Origin: an uncultured Limosilactobacillus sp.
GTDB taxonomy: Bacteria; Bacillota; Bacilli; Lactobacillales; Lactobacillaceae
Assembly (NCBI GenBank): GCA_944327195.1
Contig: CALVGV010000016.1
Location: 1 to 53,879, forward strand
Length of the DNA: 53,879 bases
Direction of reading: 5' to 3'
In this document: one piece after another, positions 15,951 to 25,203 of the stretch
Position numbering within the stretch: position 1 is the stretch's first letter
Layout of the letters: each line of letters opens with the position of its first letter
Position numbers and translations under genes: made by a program
The notes under the pieces: generated by a model
Databases searched by the model: none
Seen by the model: only the letters and a program-made list of their open reading frames with translations
What the model was told of the DNA's origin: nothing

Positions 15951-16895
15951 ATGCAAATAAGCGATGTGAAAGAGGGCGAGGCGCTGGAGGTCGACTGCCT
16001 GATCAAGGAGGCCAGCGCGCGCACGACCAAGAAGGGCAGCCAGTACCTGGCCCTGACCTTTGGCGACCAGAGCGGGACGATCAGCGGCAACCTCTGGGAC
16101 GCCACCGCCGACCAGGTGGCCCAGTTTACCGCCGGCAAGGTCGTCCACCTAAGCGGCCAGAAGGGGAGCTACCAGGGCCAACCCCAGGTGGACATCCGCC
16201 AGCTGAGCCTGAGCGACCGGCCGGCCACCGACTTCGTGCCGCGGGCACCGGAGAGCGAGGACCAGATCAAGGCCGAACTGCGGCCCTACTTTGCCGCCAT
16301 CACCAACCCGGTCTGGCACCAGCTGATCGTCTACCTGATCAAGCAGCACGGCGAGGCCTTCTTCACCAGCCCGGCCGCCAAGAGCAACCACCACGCCTTT
16401 GCCGGGGGCCTTTCCTACCACACCCTCTCGATTTTGCGCCTGGCCGAGCAGGTGGCCACCCTCTACCCGGCGATTGACCGCCAGCTTCTCTACGCCGGCA
16501 CGATCATCCACGACCTCGGCAAGACGATCGAGCTGAGCGGGGCGGTGGCCACCGAGTACACGGTGGCGGGCAAGCTGGTCGGCCACATCTCGCTGATCGA
16601 CGGCGAGCTGACCGCCGCCTGCCGGGCCCTGCAGCTCGACCCGGCCCGCGAGGAGGTCGTCGTCTTGCGCCACCTGGTGTTGGCCCACCACGGCCTGCTG
16701 GAGTACGGGTCGCCGGTGCGGCCGCAGATCCTCGAGGCCCAGGTCCTCCACCAGCTCGACGAACTGGACGCCAATCTGTTGACAATGACCGCCGCCCTCA
16801 AGGACACGGCCCCCGGCGACTTCACCCCGCGCCTCTTTGCGCTCGACAACCGCGCCTTTTATCGGCCAACCTTTGAGCAAAAACCGGGCGATTAG
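15951..16895 (+). CDS. yhaM: 3'-5' exoribonuclease YhaM
   Basis: A 314-residue protein with an N-terminal OB-fold (about residues 10-85) and a C-terminal HD domain. The metal motif is visible as SYHTLS..., then IIHDLGK (His-Asp pair) and HLVLAHHG. This is the arrangement of YhaM/CBF1 nucleases that trim RNA and DNA 3' ends. RBS TAGGAGGAAAG sits directly before the ATG. It lies upstream of prsA, as in other Bacilli. Confidence 0.9.
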   Translation: MQISDVKEGEALEVDCLIKEASARTTKKGSQYLALTFGDQSGTISGNLWDATADQVAQFTAGKVVHLSGQKGSYQGQPQVDIRQLSLSDRPATDFVPRAPESEDQIKAELRPYFAAITNPVWHQLIVYLIKQHGEAFFTSPAAKSNHHAFAGGLSYHTLSILRLAEQVATLYPAIDRQLLYAGTIIHDLGKTIELSGAVATEYTVAGKLVGHISLIDGELTAACRALQLDPAREEVVVLRHLVLAHHGLLEYGSPVRPQILEAQVLHQLDELDANLLTMTAALKDTAPGDFTPRLFALDNRAFYRPTFEQKPGD

Positions 16896-16970
16896 CATGT
16901 GGTCGCAAAGTGAATATCGGTTTAAGAGAAATTAAACATTGCCCCTGACCCGGTACGACGGGGCGGAATG

Positions 16971-16979
16971 TGTTATAGT
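16971..16979 (+). promoter_or_regulatory. Extended -10 promoter of prsA
   Basis: TGTTATAGT matches TGnTATAAT at all but one base, about 35 bases before the prsA start. Confidence 0.55.
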
Positions 16980-17013
16980 GGGAAAGTAAGTTTTTTTAAG
17001 GATGTGAAGGAGT

Positions 17014-18036
17014 TTGAAGAAGAAGAAGATTTTGGCCCTGATCGCGGGGGTTGCGATCATGTTGCCACTGGCAGCCTGTGGGAGCAAGGCCGTTGCCACC
17101 ACTAGCGGGGGCAAGATCACCGAAAGTGAATACTACAGTAGCATGAAGCAAACCTCGGCCGGCAAGGCGGTTCTTCAGCAAATGATCTTGAACAAGGTCC
17201 TGGAGCACCAGTACGGTAAGAAGGTTTCGACCGCGGCGGTTAACAAGGAATACAAGACCTACAAGTCGCAGTACGGGTCGTCCTTCTCCTCCGTGCTGTC
17301 CGCCGAGGGCTTGACCACCAAGACCTTCAAGGAACAAATCCGGTCCGAGCTCTTGCTGGAACAAGCGGTTCGCGACTACTCTGACTTCTCCAACAAGGCC
17401 CTTAAGAAGCAGTGGAAGAAGTACAAGCCGAAGGTCCAAACGGCGGAAATCACCGTCAGCTCCAAGAGCACGGCCGAATCGCTGATCGACAAGCTGAACA
17501 ACTACTCCGGTAGCAACAAGCTGAAGTACTTCAAGAAGTTGGCCAAGAAGAACTCAACCGACACTTCCAACAAGAGTGAGGGTGGGGTAGTTTCGGCCTT
17601 CGACAACACCAGCTCGTCGGTTACCTCGACCTACAAGAAGGCGGCCTTCGCCCTCAAGACTGGCGAATACACCACCACGCCGGTTAAGACCAGTAGTGGT
17701 AGTTACCAGATCATCTACATGATCAAGCACCCGGCTAAGGGGAAGATGGCTAACCACATTAGCGACCTCAAGACCCAGATCGTTAACACCCACATGAACA
17801 GCTCGACCTTCATGAAGAAGGTCATCTCCAAGGTATTGAAGAAGGGGAACGTCTCGATCAAGGACTCCGACCTCTCCAACATCTTGGACGACTACCTCTC
17901 CTCAAGCTCGAGTTCTAGTTCTAGTTCTTCGTCGAGCTCCAGCTCCTCCAAGAAGAGTTCAAGCTCTAGCTCCAGTTCGTCCTCGTCCTCATCGGACACC
18001 GATAGTTCGAGTGCTGACAGCTCGAGTGAATCGTAA
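17014..18036 (+). CDS. prsA: Foldase lipoprotein PrsA
   Basis: Lipid-anchored parvulin-type foldase that assists folding of exported proteins. The signal peptide ends in the lipobox LAAC with Cys21. The NC domain and a central PPIase-like region (about 140-240) follow. The last ~50 residues are almost all serine, interrupted by KK and a few D/E. The start is TTG 17014; a TGA lies in frame just upstream. GGAG is too close to it, but AAGGA at 16998-17002 is at a workable distance. The catalytic PPIase region is divergent, as in other lactobacilli. Neighbours hit and ecsAB are the usual partners. Confidence 0.88.
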   Translation: MKKKKILALIAGVAIMLPLAACGSKAVATTSGGKITESEYYSSMKQTSAGKAVLQQMILNKVLEHQYGKKVSTAAVNKEYKTYKSQYGSSFSSVLSAEGLTTKTFKEQIRSELLLEQAVRDYSDFSNKALKKQWKKYKPKVQTAEITVSSKSTAESLIDKLNNYSGSNKLKYFKKLAKKNSTDTSNKSEGGVVSAFDNTSSSVTSTYKKAAFALKTGEYTTTPVKTSSGSYQIIYMIKHPAKGKMANHISDLKTQIVNTHMNSSTFMKKVISKVLKKGNVSIKDSDLSNILDDYLSSSSSSSSSSSSSSSSSKKSSSSSSSSSSSSSDTDSSSADSSSES

Positions 18037-18042
18037 TCACAG

Positions 18043-18079
18043 CAAAAGGCGGCGGGAATTTTTTCCCGACCGCCTTTTT
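18043..18079 (+). terminator. prsA terminator
   Basis: CAAAAGGCGGCGGGAA (18043-18058) pairs with the arm ending in CCGCCTTTTT (18063-18079) with one mismatch. Confidence 0.88.
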
Positions 18080-18087
18080 GCTTGCCT

Positions 18088-18120
18088 AAAAAAGCGGCCG
18101 GGACGCAAATCCCGACCGCG
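18088..18120 (-). terminator. Terminator of the hit operon (minus strand)
   Basis: Read on the minus strand: GCGGTCGGGA, a short loop, TCCCGGCCGC and TTTTTT. It lies 6 bases after the stop codon at 18126. Its arms resemble those of the prsA terminator next to it. Confidence 0.85.
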
Positions 18121-18125
18121 GTCAA

Positions 18126-18389
18126 TCATTCATCTCGTTCAGCTTGTTCCTGCAGGGCGGCCAGCTTGGTGGCCGTTTCCTGGGCCCGGTCAGCCATTTC
18201 AATCAGGGCCGTGGCGGCCGGGGGGAGGGCGGTGGCCAGTTGGTTGAGGCTCTCGATCAGCCCCTGGCCGGCCGCCGCAACCGCCGCTCCCTCGCGCCTG
18301 AAGCGGGCCAGGTCGGCTTGCTCGGCCGCTAGCTGCCGCTTACAACTGCTTTGTAATCTTGTCCAGGACCGCTTGATACTTTGCGTCAT
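18126..18389 (-). CDS. Small coiled-coil protein downstream of hit
   Basis: An 87-residue protein I do not recognise. It is helical throughout, with Ala/Leu/Glu-rich heptad-like segments and no signal peptide. I start it at the ATG ending at 18389 because AGGAG lies 8 bases upstream; longer in-frame readings merely run antisense-free through hit in another frame. It overlaps the end of hit by 50 bases, so the two are translationally coupled. Its place between hit and prsA is where B. subtilis has yhaH, a YtxH-like gene, but sequence similarity cannot be judged by eye. Confidence 0.6.
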   Translation of the reverse strand: MTQSIKRSWTRLQSSCKRQLAAEQADLARFRREGAAVAAAGQGLIESLNQLATALPPAATALIEMADRAQETATKLAALQEQAERDE

Positions 18390-18759
18390 CGTATTGCTCC
18401 TGCTTGTTGACGAACTGAATGCGAAAGTCATCGTCCTGGTAGCGGGGGATGAGGTGGAAGTGGGAGTGGAAGACCGATTGGTAGGCAACCTCGCCGTTGT
18501 TGTTTAGGATGTTCATCCCCTCGATTGCCGGGTCGGACGCCTTGATGGCGCGGGCGATCTTTGGGATGCGGGCAAAGACGGCGGCGGCCAGGTCGGCGTC
18601 GTACTCAAAGATGTCCTTGACGTGCTTCTTTGGCACCACCAGGGTGTGGCCCGGGGTGGTCTGGGAGATGTCGAGGAAGGCGTACACGACCTCGTCTTCG
18701 TATACCTTGTAACTCGGGATTTCCCCCTTGATGATCTTGCAGAAAATACAATCGTCCAT
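18340..18759 (-). CDS. hit: HIT-family nucleotide hydrolase
   Basis: A 139-residue histidine-triad protein. CIFCKI at residues 4-9 is the zinc-linked N-terminal motif. The active-site triad is His98, His100 and His102 in HSHFHLIP, with His100 as the expected nucleophile on nucleoside phosphoramidates or adenylates. It is transcribed divergently from ecsA, with the two promoters inside a 129-base gap; a TATACT box for this gene lies near 18821-18826. Confidence 0.93.
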   Translation of the reverse strand: MDDCIFCKIIKGEIPSYKVYEDEVVYAFLDISQTTPGHTLVVPKKHVKDIFEYDADLAAAVFARIPKIARAIKASDPAIEGMNILNNNGEVAYQSVFHSHFHLIPRYQDDDFRIQFVNKQEQYDDAKYQAVLDKITKQL

Positions 18760-18888
18760 CTGAATTCCTCATTTCTCAGGTGCGGGCAGGGCCCGTGCAA
18801 CTAAACGGTAGTTACCATTAGTATACCGCATCGGCGCGTGTGCTATAATCGAAAAAGAAACTTTTAATTGAAAACGGAGGTGGGCACA

Positions 18889-19632
18889 GTGACCCTGACA
18901 ATTGATAACCTCACCGGGGGCTATTCGCGCCTCCCGGTCCTCCACCAGGTTAGCTTCACGGTCAACCCCGGCGAACTGGTGGGCCTGATCGGGCTCAACG
19001 GGGCGGGGAAGTCGACGACGATCAACCACCTGATCGGCCTCTTGACCCCCTTTTCCGGGTCGATTAGCCTCAACGGGGCCAACCTGGCGACCGACCCGGT
19101 GGCCTACAAGCAACAGATTGCCTACGTGCCGGAAACCCCGGTCCTCTACCCGGAGCTGACCCTCAAGGAGCACCTGGAGTTGACGATCAAGGCCTACCAG
19201 CTGGCCGAAGAGCCGGCCTGGGAACGGGCCCACCGCCTGCTCAAGCGCTTCCGCCTGGAAAACAAGCTCGACTGGTTCCCGGTCGACTTTTCCAAGGGGA
19301 TGAAGCAGAAGGTGATGATTACGATGGCCTTTCTGACCGAGGCCAAGCTCTTCATCATCGACGAACCCTTCTACGGCCTCGACCCGCTGGCGGTCCGCGA
19401 CCTCTTGAACCTGATCGAGGAGAAGAAGGCGGCCGGGGCGGCGATCCTGATGTCGACCCACGTCCTGGCCACGGCCGAGCAGCACTGCGACCGCTTCGTC
19501 CTCTTGGCCAACGGGCGGGTGCGGGCCGCCGGGACGTTGGGCGACCTCAAGGCCCAGGCGCCCAACCCGGCCGCCAGCCTTGACGAGATCTACCTGGCCC
19601 TAGCAACGGGGGATGATCACCATGATGAATGA
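18889..19632 (+). CDS. ecsA: ABC transporter ATP-binding protein EcsA
   Basis: ATPase of the EcsAB exporter, linked in Bacilli to protein secretion, intramembrane proteolysis and peptide export. The 247-residue product has Walker A GLNGAGKS, an atypical signature FSKGM in place of LSGGQ, Walker B LFIIDEP and the switch His in STHV. GTG 18889 is chosen because GGAGGTG lies 6 bases before it and it gives the family length; an in-frame TTG at 18868 has no ribosome site. A TATAAT box is at 18844. It overlaps ecsB by about 10 bases. Confidence 0.92.
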   Translation: MTLTIDNLTGGYSRLPVLHQVSFTVNPGELVGLIGLNGAGKSTTINHLIGLLTPFSGSISLNGANLATDPVAYKQQIAYVPETPVLYPELTLKEHLELTIKAYQLAEEPAWERAHRLLKRFRLENKLDWFPVDFSKGMKQKVMITMAFLTEAKLFIIDEPFYGLDPLAVRDLLNLIEEKKAAGAAILMSTHVLATAEQHCDRFVLLANGRVRAAGTLGDLKAQAPNPAASLDEIYLALATGDDHHDE

Positions 19633-20824
19633 CCTCTTTGCCCGCCGCAAGCGGCGCCAGTTTGGCCTGCTACTGAGGTACTGGCGGCTGGTCTTCAACG
19701 ACCACTTCATCATCGCCCTCTTCTTCCTCTTCGGCGCCCTGGCCTACAGCTACGCCCAGTGGCTCCCCCAGGTATCGCCAAGTTCCTGGTGGGTGGCCCC
19801 GCTGGTGGTGGCCTGGCTAACCGTGGCCTGCCAGTTTGGCCGCTTGGCGACCCTAGTGGAGCGGGCCGACCCGATTGCTTTGTTGCCGCAAACCGGCCGG
19901 GCGGTCGGCTATTTCAGGGCCGCCTGGTACTATAGCTTCTGGCGCGGCGCCCTGATCAGCCTGGCTGCCCTGGTGGTGGCCCTGCCGCTGCTCTTGCGTA
20001 CCCAGGCCTTTTCCTGGTTCCACCTGGCCTGCTGGCTGGTGTTGGCGGGGCTGGTCAAGGCCCTCTGGCTCCTGCGGGCCCGCCAGGAAATCAGCTTCAA
20101 GCCGCCCTATCCCGGGGCCAAGTGGTGGGAGCCGCTGGTCTGCTGGAGCCTGGCCCTCTGGCAGCCGGGCCTGGGGCTGACGGTCGGCCTGATCCTCTTC
20201 TTGGCCATCCGCACCCGGGTGCTGGCCCAGCCGGAAATCGCCTGGCGCCAGGCGGTGGCGACTGAGGAGGCGCGGATGGAGAGCGTTTACCGCTTCTTCA
20301 ACCTCTTCACCGACGTTCCCCACGTTCAGGGGCGGGTCAAGCGGCGCGCCTACCAGGCCCCGCTGATTCACTGGTTGGCCAAGGGGGAGGGACCCTGGGA
20401 GTACCTCTACGGTCACGGCCTGGCCCGCAACGCCGAGGTCGGCAACCTGGTGGCCCGCCTTACCCTGGTGGCAATGGTGATCTGCTACTTCATCACTGTC
20501 CCGTGGCTGAACCTAGCTTGCCTTCTGCTCTTCACCTACCTGGTGGCCAGCCAGCTGATGCCTTTTTACCGTCAGTACGACCAGGTTGCCTTCACCCACC
20601 TATACCCCCTGCCGAATTCGGCCAAGCGGGTGGCCTTCCGGCGCCTGCTTAACCGGGTCTTGCTGGTGGCCGCCGGCCTGATTTGCCTGGCCTCCTGGTC
20701 GCTGGGCTGGGCCAACTTCTCTTGGGATCAGCGCGGCCTAAATTTGCTGGCGGTCCTGGTTGAAGTTTGGCTCCTAAACCGGTATTATCTGAAGGTACGA
20801 CTAAAGAAAAGCGAGGAAAACTAG
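19622..20824 (+). CDS. ecsB: ABC transporter permease EcsB
   Basis: Membrane subunit of EcsAB, about 400 residues, with hydrophobic helices in two groups (about 25-160 and 275-390) around a soluble loop near residues 200-270. FFNLFTDVPHVQGRVKRR in that loop is typical of EcsB. Three in-frame ATG codons (19613, 19622, 19625) are possible; GGGGG at 19608 best suits 19622. trmB begins 3 bases after the stop. Confidence 0.9.
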   Translation: MMNDLFARRKRRQFGLLLRYWRLVFNDHFIIALFFLFGALAYSYAQWLPQVSPSSWWVAPLVVAWLTVACQFGRLATLVERADPIALLPQTGRAVGYFRAAWYYSFWRGALISLAALVVALPLLLRTQAFSWFHLACWLVLAGLVKALWLLRARQEISFKPPYPGAKWWEPLVCWSLALWQPGLGLTVGLILFLAIRTRVLAQPEIAWRQAVATEEARMESVYRFFNLFTDVPHVQGRVKRRAYQAPLIHWLAKGEGPWEYLYGHGLARNAEVGNLVARLTLVAMVICYFITVPWLNLACLLLFTYLVASQLMPFYRQYDQVAFTHLYPLPNSAKRVAFRRLLNRVLLVAAGLICLASWSLGWANFSWDQRGLNLLAVLVEVWLLNRYYLKVRLKKSEEN

Positions 20825-20827
20825 CCG

Positions 20828-21475
20828 ATGCGCGTGAAACACAAGAAGTGGGCGGAACCGCTGATGGAAGCCCACCCGGAAATGATGGTCCTCGACCCGG
20901 AAGCAATGAAGGGCCACTGGCAGGACCGCTTTGAAAAGAAGCAACCCCTCCAATTAGAAGTGGGGATGGGCAAGGGCCAGTTCATCATCGGGATGGCCAA
21001 GGCCCACCCGGAGATCAACTTCATCGGCCTCGAGGTGGAAAGCACGGTGGCCGCAATCGCCCTCAAGAAGGCCCTGCCGGAGCAGTTGCCAAACCTCCAG
21101 CTGGTGCGGGCCAACGGGGCCGGCTTGGAGACCTTCTTTGAAGACGGCGGGATCGACCGCCTCTACCTGAACTTCTCCGATCCCTGGCCGAAGACCCGCC
21201 ACGAAAAGCGGCGCCTGACCTACAAGTCCTTCTTGGCCTCCTACGAGCGGATCTTAAAGCCGGGCGGCGGCCTGGAATTCAAGACCGACAACCAGGGCCT
21301 CTTTGAGTATTCGCTGACCAGCCTGAACAACTACGGGATGGTCTTTGACGGCGTCTGGCTCGACCTCCACCAGTCGGCGGAGAACGAGGGCAACGTCGAA
21401 ACCGAGTACGAGCAGAAGTTCAGCCAGCTCGGCCAGCCAATCTACAAGCTTGCGGCCCGTTTTCGGACCAAGTAA
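20828..21475 (+). CDS. trmB: tRNA (guanine-N7-)-methyltransferase
   Basis: Makes m7G46 in tRNA with S-adenosylmethionine. The 215-residue product has the SAM-binding segment EVGMGKGQF, the [16 protein letters not shown] motif specific to TrmB, and a C-terminal TEYEQKF motif. It starts 3 bases after ecsB without a close ribosome site, so it is probably translated by coupling. A strong terminator follows. Confidence 0.95.
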   Translation: MRVKHKKWAEPLMEAHPEMMVLDPEAMKGHWQDRFEKKQPLQLEVGMGKGQFIIGMAKAHPEINFIGLEVESTVAAIALKKALPEQLPNLQLVRANGAGLETFFEDGGIDRLYLNFSDPWPKTRHEKRRLTYKSFLASYERILKPGGGLEFKTDNQGLFEYSLTSLNNYGMVFDGVWLDLHQSAENEGNVETEYEQKFSQLGQPIYKLAARFRTK

Positions 21476-21511
21476 AAAAATCCGGCTAGCACACACCTAG
21501 CCGGATTTTTT
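21474..21511. terminator. trmB terminator
   Basis: A-run, TCCGGCTAG, 7-base loop, CTAGCCGGA, T-run. Perfect stem and bidirectional in form. Confidence 0.93.
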
Positions 21512-21545
21512 TGTGGGAAAGTTAGCAAAGTTTTTCTTAAGTTTT

Positions 21546-21706
21546 GGATTGGTCTAGTTAAAAATGGGCAACCGATTGCATTCGCGGCCGTCCGCTAGTT
21601 GATCGATCACTTTGCCCGATAAGTCGCCAATAATAAAATTGACAGCGGTCCCAAAAGGTGAGAAGATTGCCGGGAATCAATGATCAAATCACGAATTGGT
21701 CTAGCT
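21546..21706 (+). repeat. Direct repeat pair in the gap after trmB
   Basis: ATTGGTCTAG occurs at 21548-21557 and 21695-21704. The match extends to 15 bases with two differences (GxATTGGTCTAGxTA). They bracket most of the gap before the gene at 21720. The gap also holds TTGACA at 21639-21644 but no convincing -10. Confidence 0.5.
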
Positions 21707-21719
21707 AGGAAGGGTGCGC

Positions 21720-22271
21720 ATGGAAAAGAAAATCATTGCCGTTGAAAATCAGGGCTGGCCCCAACGCCTGTCCCGCCTCTTGGGGACGCCGCTCGCCGGG
21801 ATTCAGGCCCCGGTCACCCCGGCCCAACTGCCGCGCCTGCTCCGCTTGCAGACCAAGCGGTTAGTGCTCTGCGACCTCGGGGCCGACGAGCGCTTGGTTC
21901 GCCACTACGGCCCGGCGATCATGGAAACCGGCGACCGCAGTTACGTCTGCCTTGCGGTAACCAGCCCACTGACCGGGCCGCAGTTGGCCCAGATCAGCCA
22001 GCTTTCCCGCCGGGGGGTTCGCTTGGCGATCCGCGGCCTTCAGACCGCGGCCGATCTGCGGGCCTGCCTGGCGGTGGTGGCGAAGGCCACGCCGACGATC
22101 ATCCAGCTGCCGGCCGTGCCGGAGCTGGTCTGGTTGGGCCAACGGCTGGCACCGCTGACCCCGGCGGTTACCATTCAGGTGCCGGCCGCGAGCGTTCCCC
22201 TGCCGGCCCGGGGCTGCCTCCTTGGCCAACCGGCCGGGCAACTGCTCCTGGGGAAGGTTAGCCTGGGCTAG
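21720..22271 (+). CDS. Hypothetical protein resembling a degenerate EAL domain
   Basis: A 183-residue soluble protein. Three stretches recall the second half of EAL c-di-GMP phosphodiesterases. They are a R-x-G-V-x-L-A-I-x-x-x-x-T-x-x-x-L strand-loop (usually with DDFGTG), a T-I-I-Q-L-P-A strand (usually I-K-I-D), and G-C-L-L-G-Q-P-A near the end (usually QGYLFGRP). The catalytic acidic residues are missing and the spacing is short, so any activity is unlikely. ATG 21720 follows AGGAAGGG. Its stop codon overlaps that of the convergent next gene with no terminator. The EAL link is inference only. Confidence 0.55.
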   Translation: MEKKIIAVENQGWPQRLSRLLGTPLAGIQAPVTPAQLPRLLRLQTKRLVLCDLGADERLVRHYGPAIMETGDRSYVCLAVTSPLTGPQLAQISQLSRRGVRLAIRGLQTAADLRACLAVVAKATPTIIQLPAVPELVWLGQRLAPLTPAVTIQVPAASVPLPARGCLLGQPAGQLLLGKVSLG

Positions 22272-22606
22272 GCTTCCGCCTGGCGCTTGACGGCCAAAAT
22301 CGAGCCGGTGTAGGCGTCGGCGAGGAAGCGGTAGGTCACGGCCTCGCCGTCCTCCTGGCGGGTCACCGCCCCGCGGTAAGCCTGGGTACGAACGGCGAAC
22401 CGCTGGTAGGGGTGGGCCTGGTGGTCGATCCAACTACCGGTGATCGGCCCCTCCTTCTTGAAGGCGCTGGTGACCAGTCGCAGGATGGCGGTTGCGCTGA
22501 GCTTGCGGTCACCAAAGAGCTTGCCGGCAATGAAGCCGGCAAGGCCGGAGACCCCAAGGGTGAGGGGGATGAGCCAGGGATTGGCAACGGGATTTGAATT
22601 TTGCAT
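22268..22606 (-). CDS. Small membrane-anchored hypothetical protein
   Basis: Not recognised. A 112-residue protein with one membrane helix (about residues 12-32, Gly/Leu-rich), then a mixed domain containing WIDHQAHPYQRF, TRQEDGEAVTYRF and YTGSILAVKR. I use the ATG ending at 22606, which has GAGG about 10 bases upstream. The longer in-frame reading runs antisense to ytpP and is not credible. The gene is divergent from ytpP and convergent with 21720-22271, sharing four bases at the stops. Confidence 0.6.
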   Translation of the reverse strand: MQNSNPVANPWLIPLTLGVSGLAGFIAGKLFGDRKLSATAILRLVTSAFKKEGPITGSWIDHQAHPYQRFAVRTQAYRGAVTRQEDGEAVTYRFLADAYTGSILAVKRQAEA

Positions 22607-22769
22607 TTCAATCGGCCTCGTTTCTGCTTTAAAGTAGGTTAATTGTAACACAGGCCGGCCAAAACCAGAATTGATTGCTCGCGGTGGGGGAATTTTGGGC
22701 AAAGGCCTTTCCTTTTTGGCCAGGCCGTGTATAATAAACTTACAAAAAGTAAGAAAAGGAGCGAGCGCG

Positions 22770-23090
22770 ATGGAACAACTGAAGAAAATGAACCAGGACG
22801 AATTGCAAGCCGAACTAGCGGGGAAGAAGGTCGTCCTCTTCTTTACCGCCGACTGGTGCCCGGACTGCAACTTCATCAAGCCAGCCATGCCGGAAATCGA
22901 AGCCGACTTCCCGCAGTTTACCTTCATCAAGGTTGACCGCGACGAGAACATCGACCTGGCCGCCGATCTCGGCATCATGGGGATCCCGAGCTTCGTGGCC
23001 TACGACGACGGCAAGGAAATCGGCCGCTTCGTCAACAAGGACCGCAAGACCAAGGAGCAAGTCGAAAGCTTCCTGAACGGCCTGGCCTAG
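22770..23090 (+). CDS. ytpP: Thioredoxin-like protein YtpP
   Basis: A 106-residue thioredoxin-fold protein. The active site is WCPDC (near residues 29-33) after FFTAD, and the cis-proline loop is GIPSF. The CPDC dipeptide differs from thioredoxin (CGPC), as in YtpP-type proteins. ATG 22770 follows AAAAGGAG, and TATAAT lies at about 22730. A perfect terminator closes the unit. Confidence 0.88.
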   Translation: MEQLKKMNQDELQAELAGKKVVLFFTADWCPDCNFIKPAMPEIEADFPQFTFIKVDRDENIDLAADLGIMGIPSFVAYDDGKEIGRFVNKDRKTKEQVESFLNGLA

Positions 23091-23110
23091 TGAAAGCCGA
23101 AATCAGTTGA

Positions 23111-23138
23111 GGAGCCGAAAATTTTCGGCTCCTTTTTT
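23111..23138. terminator. ytpP terminator
   Basis: GGAGCCGAAAA directly followed by TTTTCGGCTCC and a T-run; a perfect palindrome. Confidence 0.92.
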
Positions 23139-23218
23139 CGTTCCGTCCGCCCGGGGTGCGCCCGGTGTGGTAAGATATAGACTACCGATTTAAATCAGAG
23201 ATTGCGAGGGATTTTTCC

Positions 23219-23860
23219 ATGTTAATTGCAAGCTACAACCGGGCCGAGCTCGGCGATGTCTTGATCGTGATGACCGCGCCGACGACCGGCGAGCAGCAGG
23301 TAACCACCAAGGGCGACCTGGTCCAACTGACCGATGCCAAGACGGGCCAGCTGCTGGGTTACAACTTCCTGGCCGCCAGCCAAATCCTGCCGGAACTGGC
23401 TGACGCCGCGGCCGGGGCGGTTGACCTGACCGCCGACCAGCTGGCTAAGCTGAACGCGGCGATCACCGCCGCCGGCTTCAGTGCCGAACTGGCGCTGCCG
23501 GAAGCGCCCCACTTCCAGGTGGGCTACGTGGAAAAGATGGAAGACCACCCGAAGTCGGACCACCTCCACATCACCACGGTTGACCTCGGCGACCGCAAGC
23601 AACAGATCGTTAGCGGGTCGCCGAATATGCAGGAAAAGATCAAGGTCGTCGTTGCCAATCCGGGAACGATGATGCCGAGCGGGAGCGTAATCTGGCCGGG
23701 CGAACTGCTCGGCGTTGAGAGCAACGGCATGATCTGCTCCGGCCGCGAGCTCAAGCTCAAGAACGCCCCGCAAAAGCCGGGGGCGCTGATTTTGCCGGAT
23801 GACTTTGCCCCGGTTGGCACCGCCTTTGACTTTGCGCGCGGGAACCAGTTGTTTGCATAG
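23219..23860 (+). CDS. ytpR: YtpR-family tRNA-binding protein
   Basis: A 213-residue protein with an N-terminal DUF4479-like domain (about 1-95) and a C-terminal EMAP/PheT-type tRNA-binding OB-fold. [20 protein letters not shown] and [12 protein letters not shown] motifs are shared with the PheT N-terminus. It is thought to bind structured RNA; function is not settled. RBS GCGAGGGA lies upstream of the ATG. murC follows 17 bases later. Confidence 0.9.
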   Translation: MLIASYNRAELGDVLIVMTAPTTGEQQVTTKGDLVQLTDAKTGQLLGYNFLAASQILPELADAAAGAVDLTADQLAKLNAAITAAGFSAELALPEAPHFQVGYVEKMEDHPKSDHLHITTVDLGDRKQQIVSGSPNMQEKIKVVVANPGTMMPSGSVIWPGELLGVESNGMICSGRELKLKNAPQKPGALILPDDFAPVGTAFDFARGNQLFA

Positions 23861-23877
23861 GAAAGAAGGAACTCCGA

Positions 23878-25185
23878 ATGGAAAAGAAGCACTACTATTT
23901 CGTCGGCATCAAGGGGACCGGGATGGCCGCTCTGGCCGAGGTTTTGTTTGACCTGGGCAACCAGGTGGAAGGGTCGGACATCGAAAAGGAAACCTTCACC
24001 GAGGCGCCCCTGCGCCAAAAGGGGATTGCCATCCACTCCTTTGACCCGGCCAACATCGCGGCGGGGATGACGATCGTCAAGGGGAACGCCTTCCCGGACG
24101 ACCAGGAAGAAGTGGTTCGCGCCAAGGAGCTCGGCCTGCCGGTGCAATCCTACCCGGAAACGGTTGAGGAACTGGTGCAGTCCTACACCAGCATCGGGAT
24201 CGCCGGGGCCCACGGCAAGACCAGCACGACCGCCCTCTTGGCCCACGTCCTCTCCGGGGTGGCCACCACCAACTACCTGATTGGCGATGGGGAAGGCAAC
24301 GGCCAGGCCGCTGCCCGTTTCTTCGTCTTTGAGGCCGACGAGTACCGCGACCACTTCCTGGCCTACCACCCGGACTACGCGATCATGACCAACGTCGACT
24401 TCGACCACCCGGACTACTTCAAGGACCTGGCCGACGTGCAGGATTCCTTCTCCACCTATGGTCACCAGGTCAAGAAGGCCCTCTTTGCCTGGGGGGACGA
24501 CCCGAAGCTGCGCGAGCTGAAGTTCTCCGTGCCGGTCTACTACTACGGGACCGGGGAAGACAACGACTTCCAGGCCAAGAACATCCAGCGGTCGGCGGCC
24601 GGGTCGACCTTCGACGCCTACTTCAAGGGCGACAAGCTGGGGACCTTCACCATCCACCTCTACGGGGAACACAGCGTCCTCAACGCCCTGGCGGTAATCG
24701 CCGTGGCCACCTTGGAAAAGGTGGACCTGGCCAAGCTGAAGGAGGAACTGGCCTCCTTCAGCGGGGTCAAGCGGCGCTTCAGCGAGCACAAGGTGGGGGA
24801 AACGACGATCATTGACGACTACGCCCACCACCCGTCCGAAATCAAGGCGACCCTCGACGCCGCCCGCCAAAAGTACCCGGACAAGGAAATCGTCGCCGTC
24901 TTCCAGCCGCACACCTACTCGCGGCTGAAGGCCTACCTGACCGACTTTGGTAAGAGCCTGTCCTTGGCCGACAAGCTCTACGTCACCCCGATCTTTGGCT
25001 CGATCCGCGAGGCGGCCGGCAAGGTGTCGAGTGCCGACCTCGAGCAGCTGGTGCCAAACAGCGAGGGGATCGACATGGACTCGCTCGACAAGCTGCTGGC
25101 CCACAAGCAATCGGTCCTGGTCTTCATGGGGGCTGGGGACATCGAAAAGTATGAGGAAGCCATCGAGGCCAAACTGGCTGACTAG
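23878..25185 (+). CDS. murC: UDP-N-acetylmuramate--L-alanine ligase
   Basis: Adds L-alanine to UDP-MurNAc, the first amino acid of the wall peptide stem. 435 residues with [10 protein letters not shown] near the N-terminus, the ATP loop [10 protein letters not shown] near residue 110, [10 protein letters not shown] and the [10 protein letters not shown] motif in the C-terminal domain. RBS AAGAAGGAA precedes the ATG. It shares a transcript with ytpR and ends at a strong terminator. Confidence 0.95.
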   Translation: MEKKHYYFVGIKGTGMAALAEVLFDLGNQVEGSDIEKETFTEAPLRQKGIAIHSFDPANIAAGMTIVKGNAFPDDQEEVVRAKELGLPVQSYPETVEELVQSYTSIGIAGAHGKTSTTALLAHVLSGVATTNYLIGDGEGNGQAAARFFVFEADEYRDHFLAYHPDYAIMTNVDFDHPDYFKDLADVQDSFSTYGHQVKKALFAWGDDPKLRELKFSVPVYYYGTGEDNDFQAKNIQRSAAGSTFDAYFKGDKLGTFTIHLYGEHSVLNALAVIAVATLEKVDLAKLKEELASFSGVKRRFSEHKVGETTIIDDYAHHPSEIKATLDAARQKYPDKEIVAVFQPHTYSRLKAYLTDFGKSLSLADKLYVTPIFGSIREAAGKVSSADLEQLVPNSEGIDMDSLDKLLAHKQSVLVFMGAGDIEKYEEAIEAKLAD

Positions 25186-25203
25186 GCACGACCTTGCGCC
25201 TTG

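Noticed and set aside
22607..22978. N-terminal extension of the small anchored protein gene
   Set aside because: It lies antisense to ytpP, has no ribosome site, and the downstream start has one.
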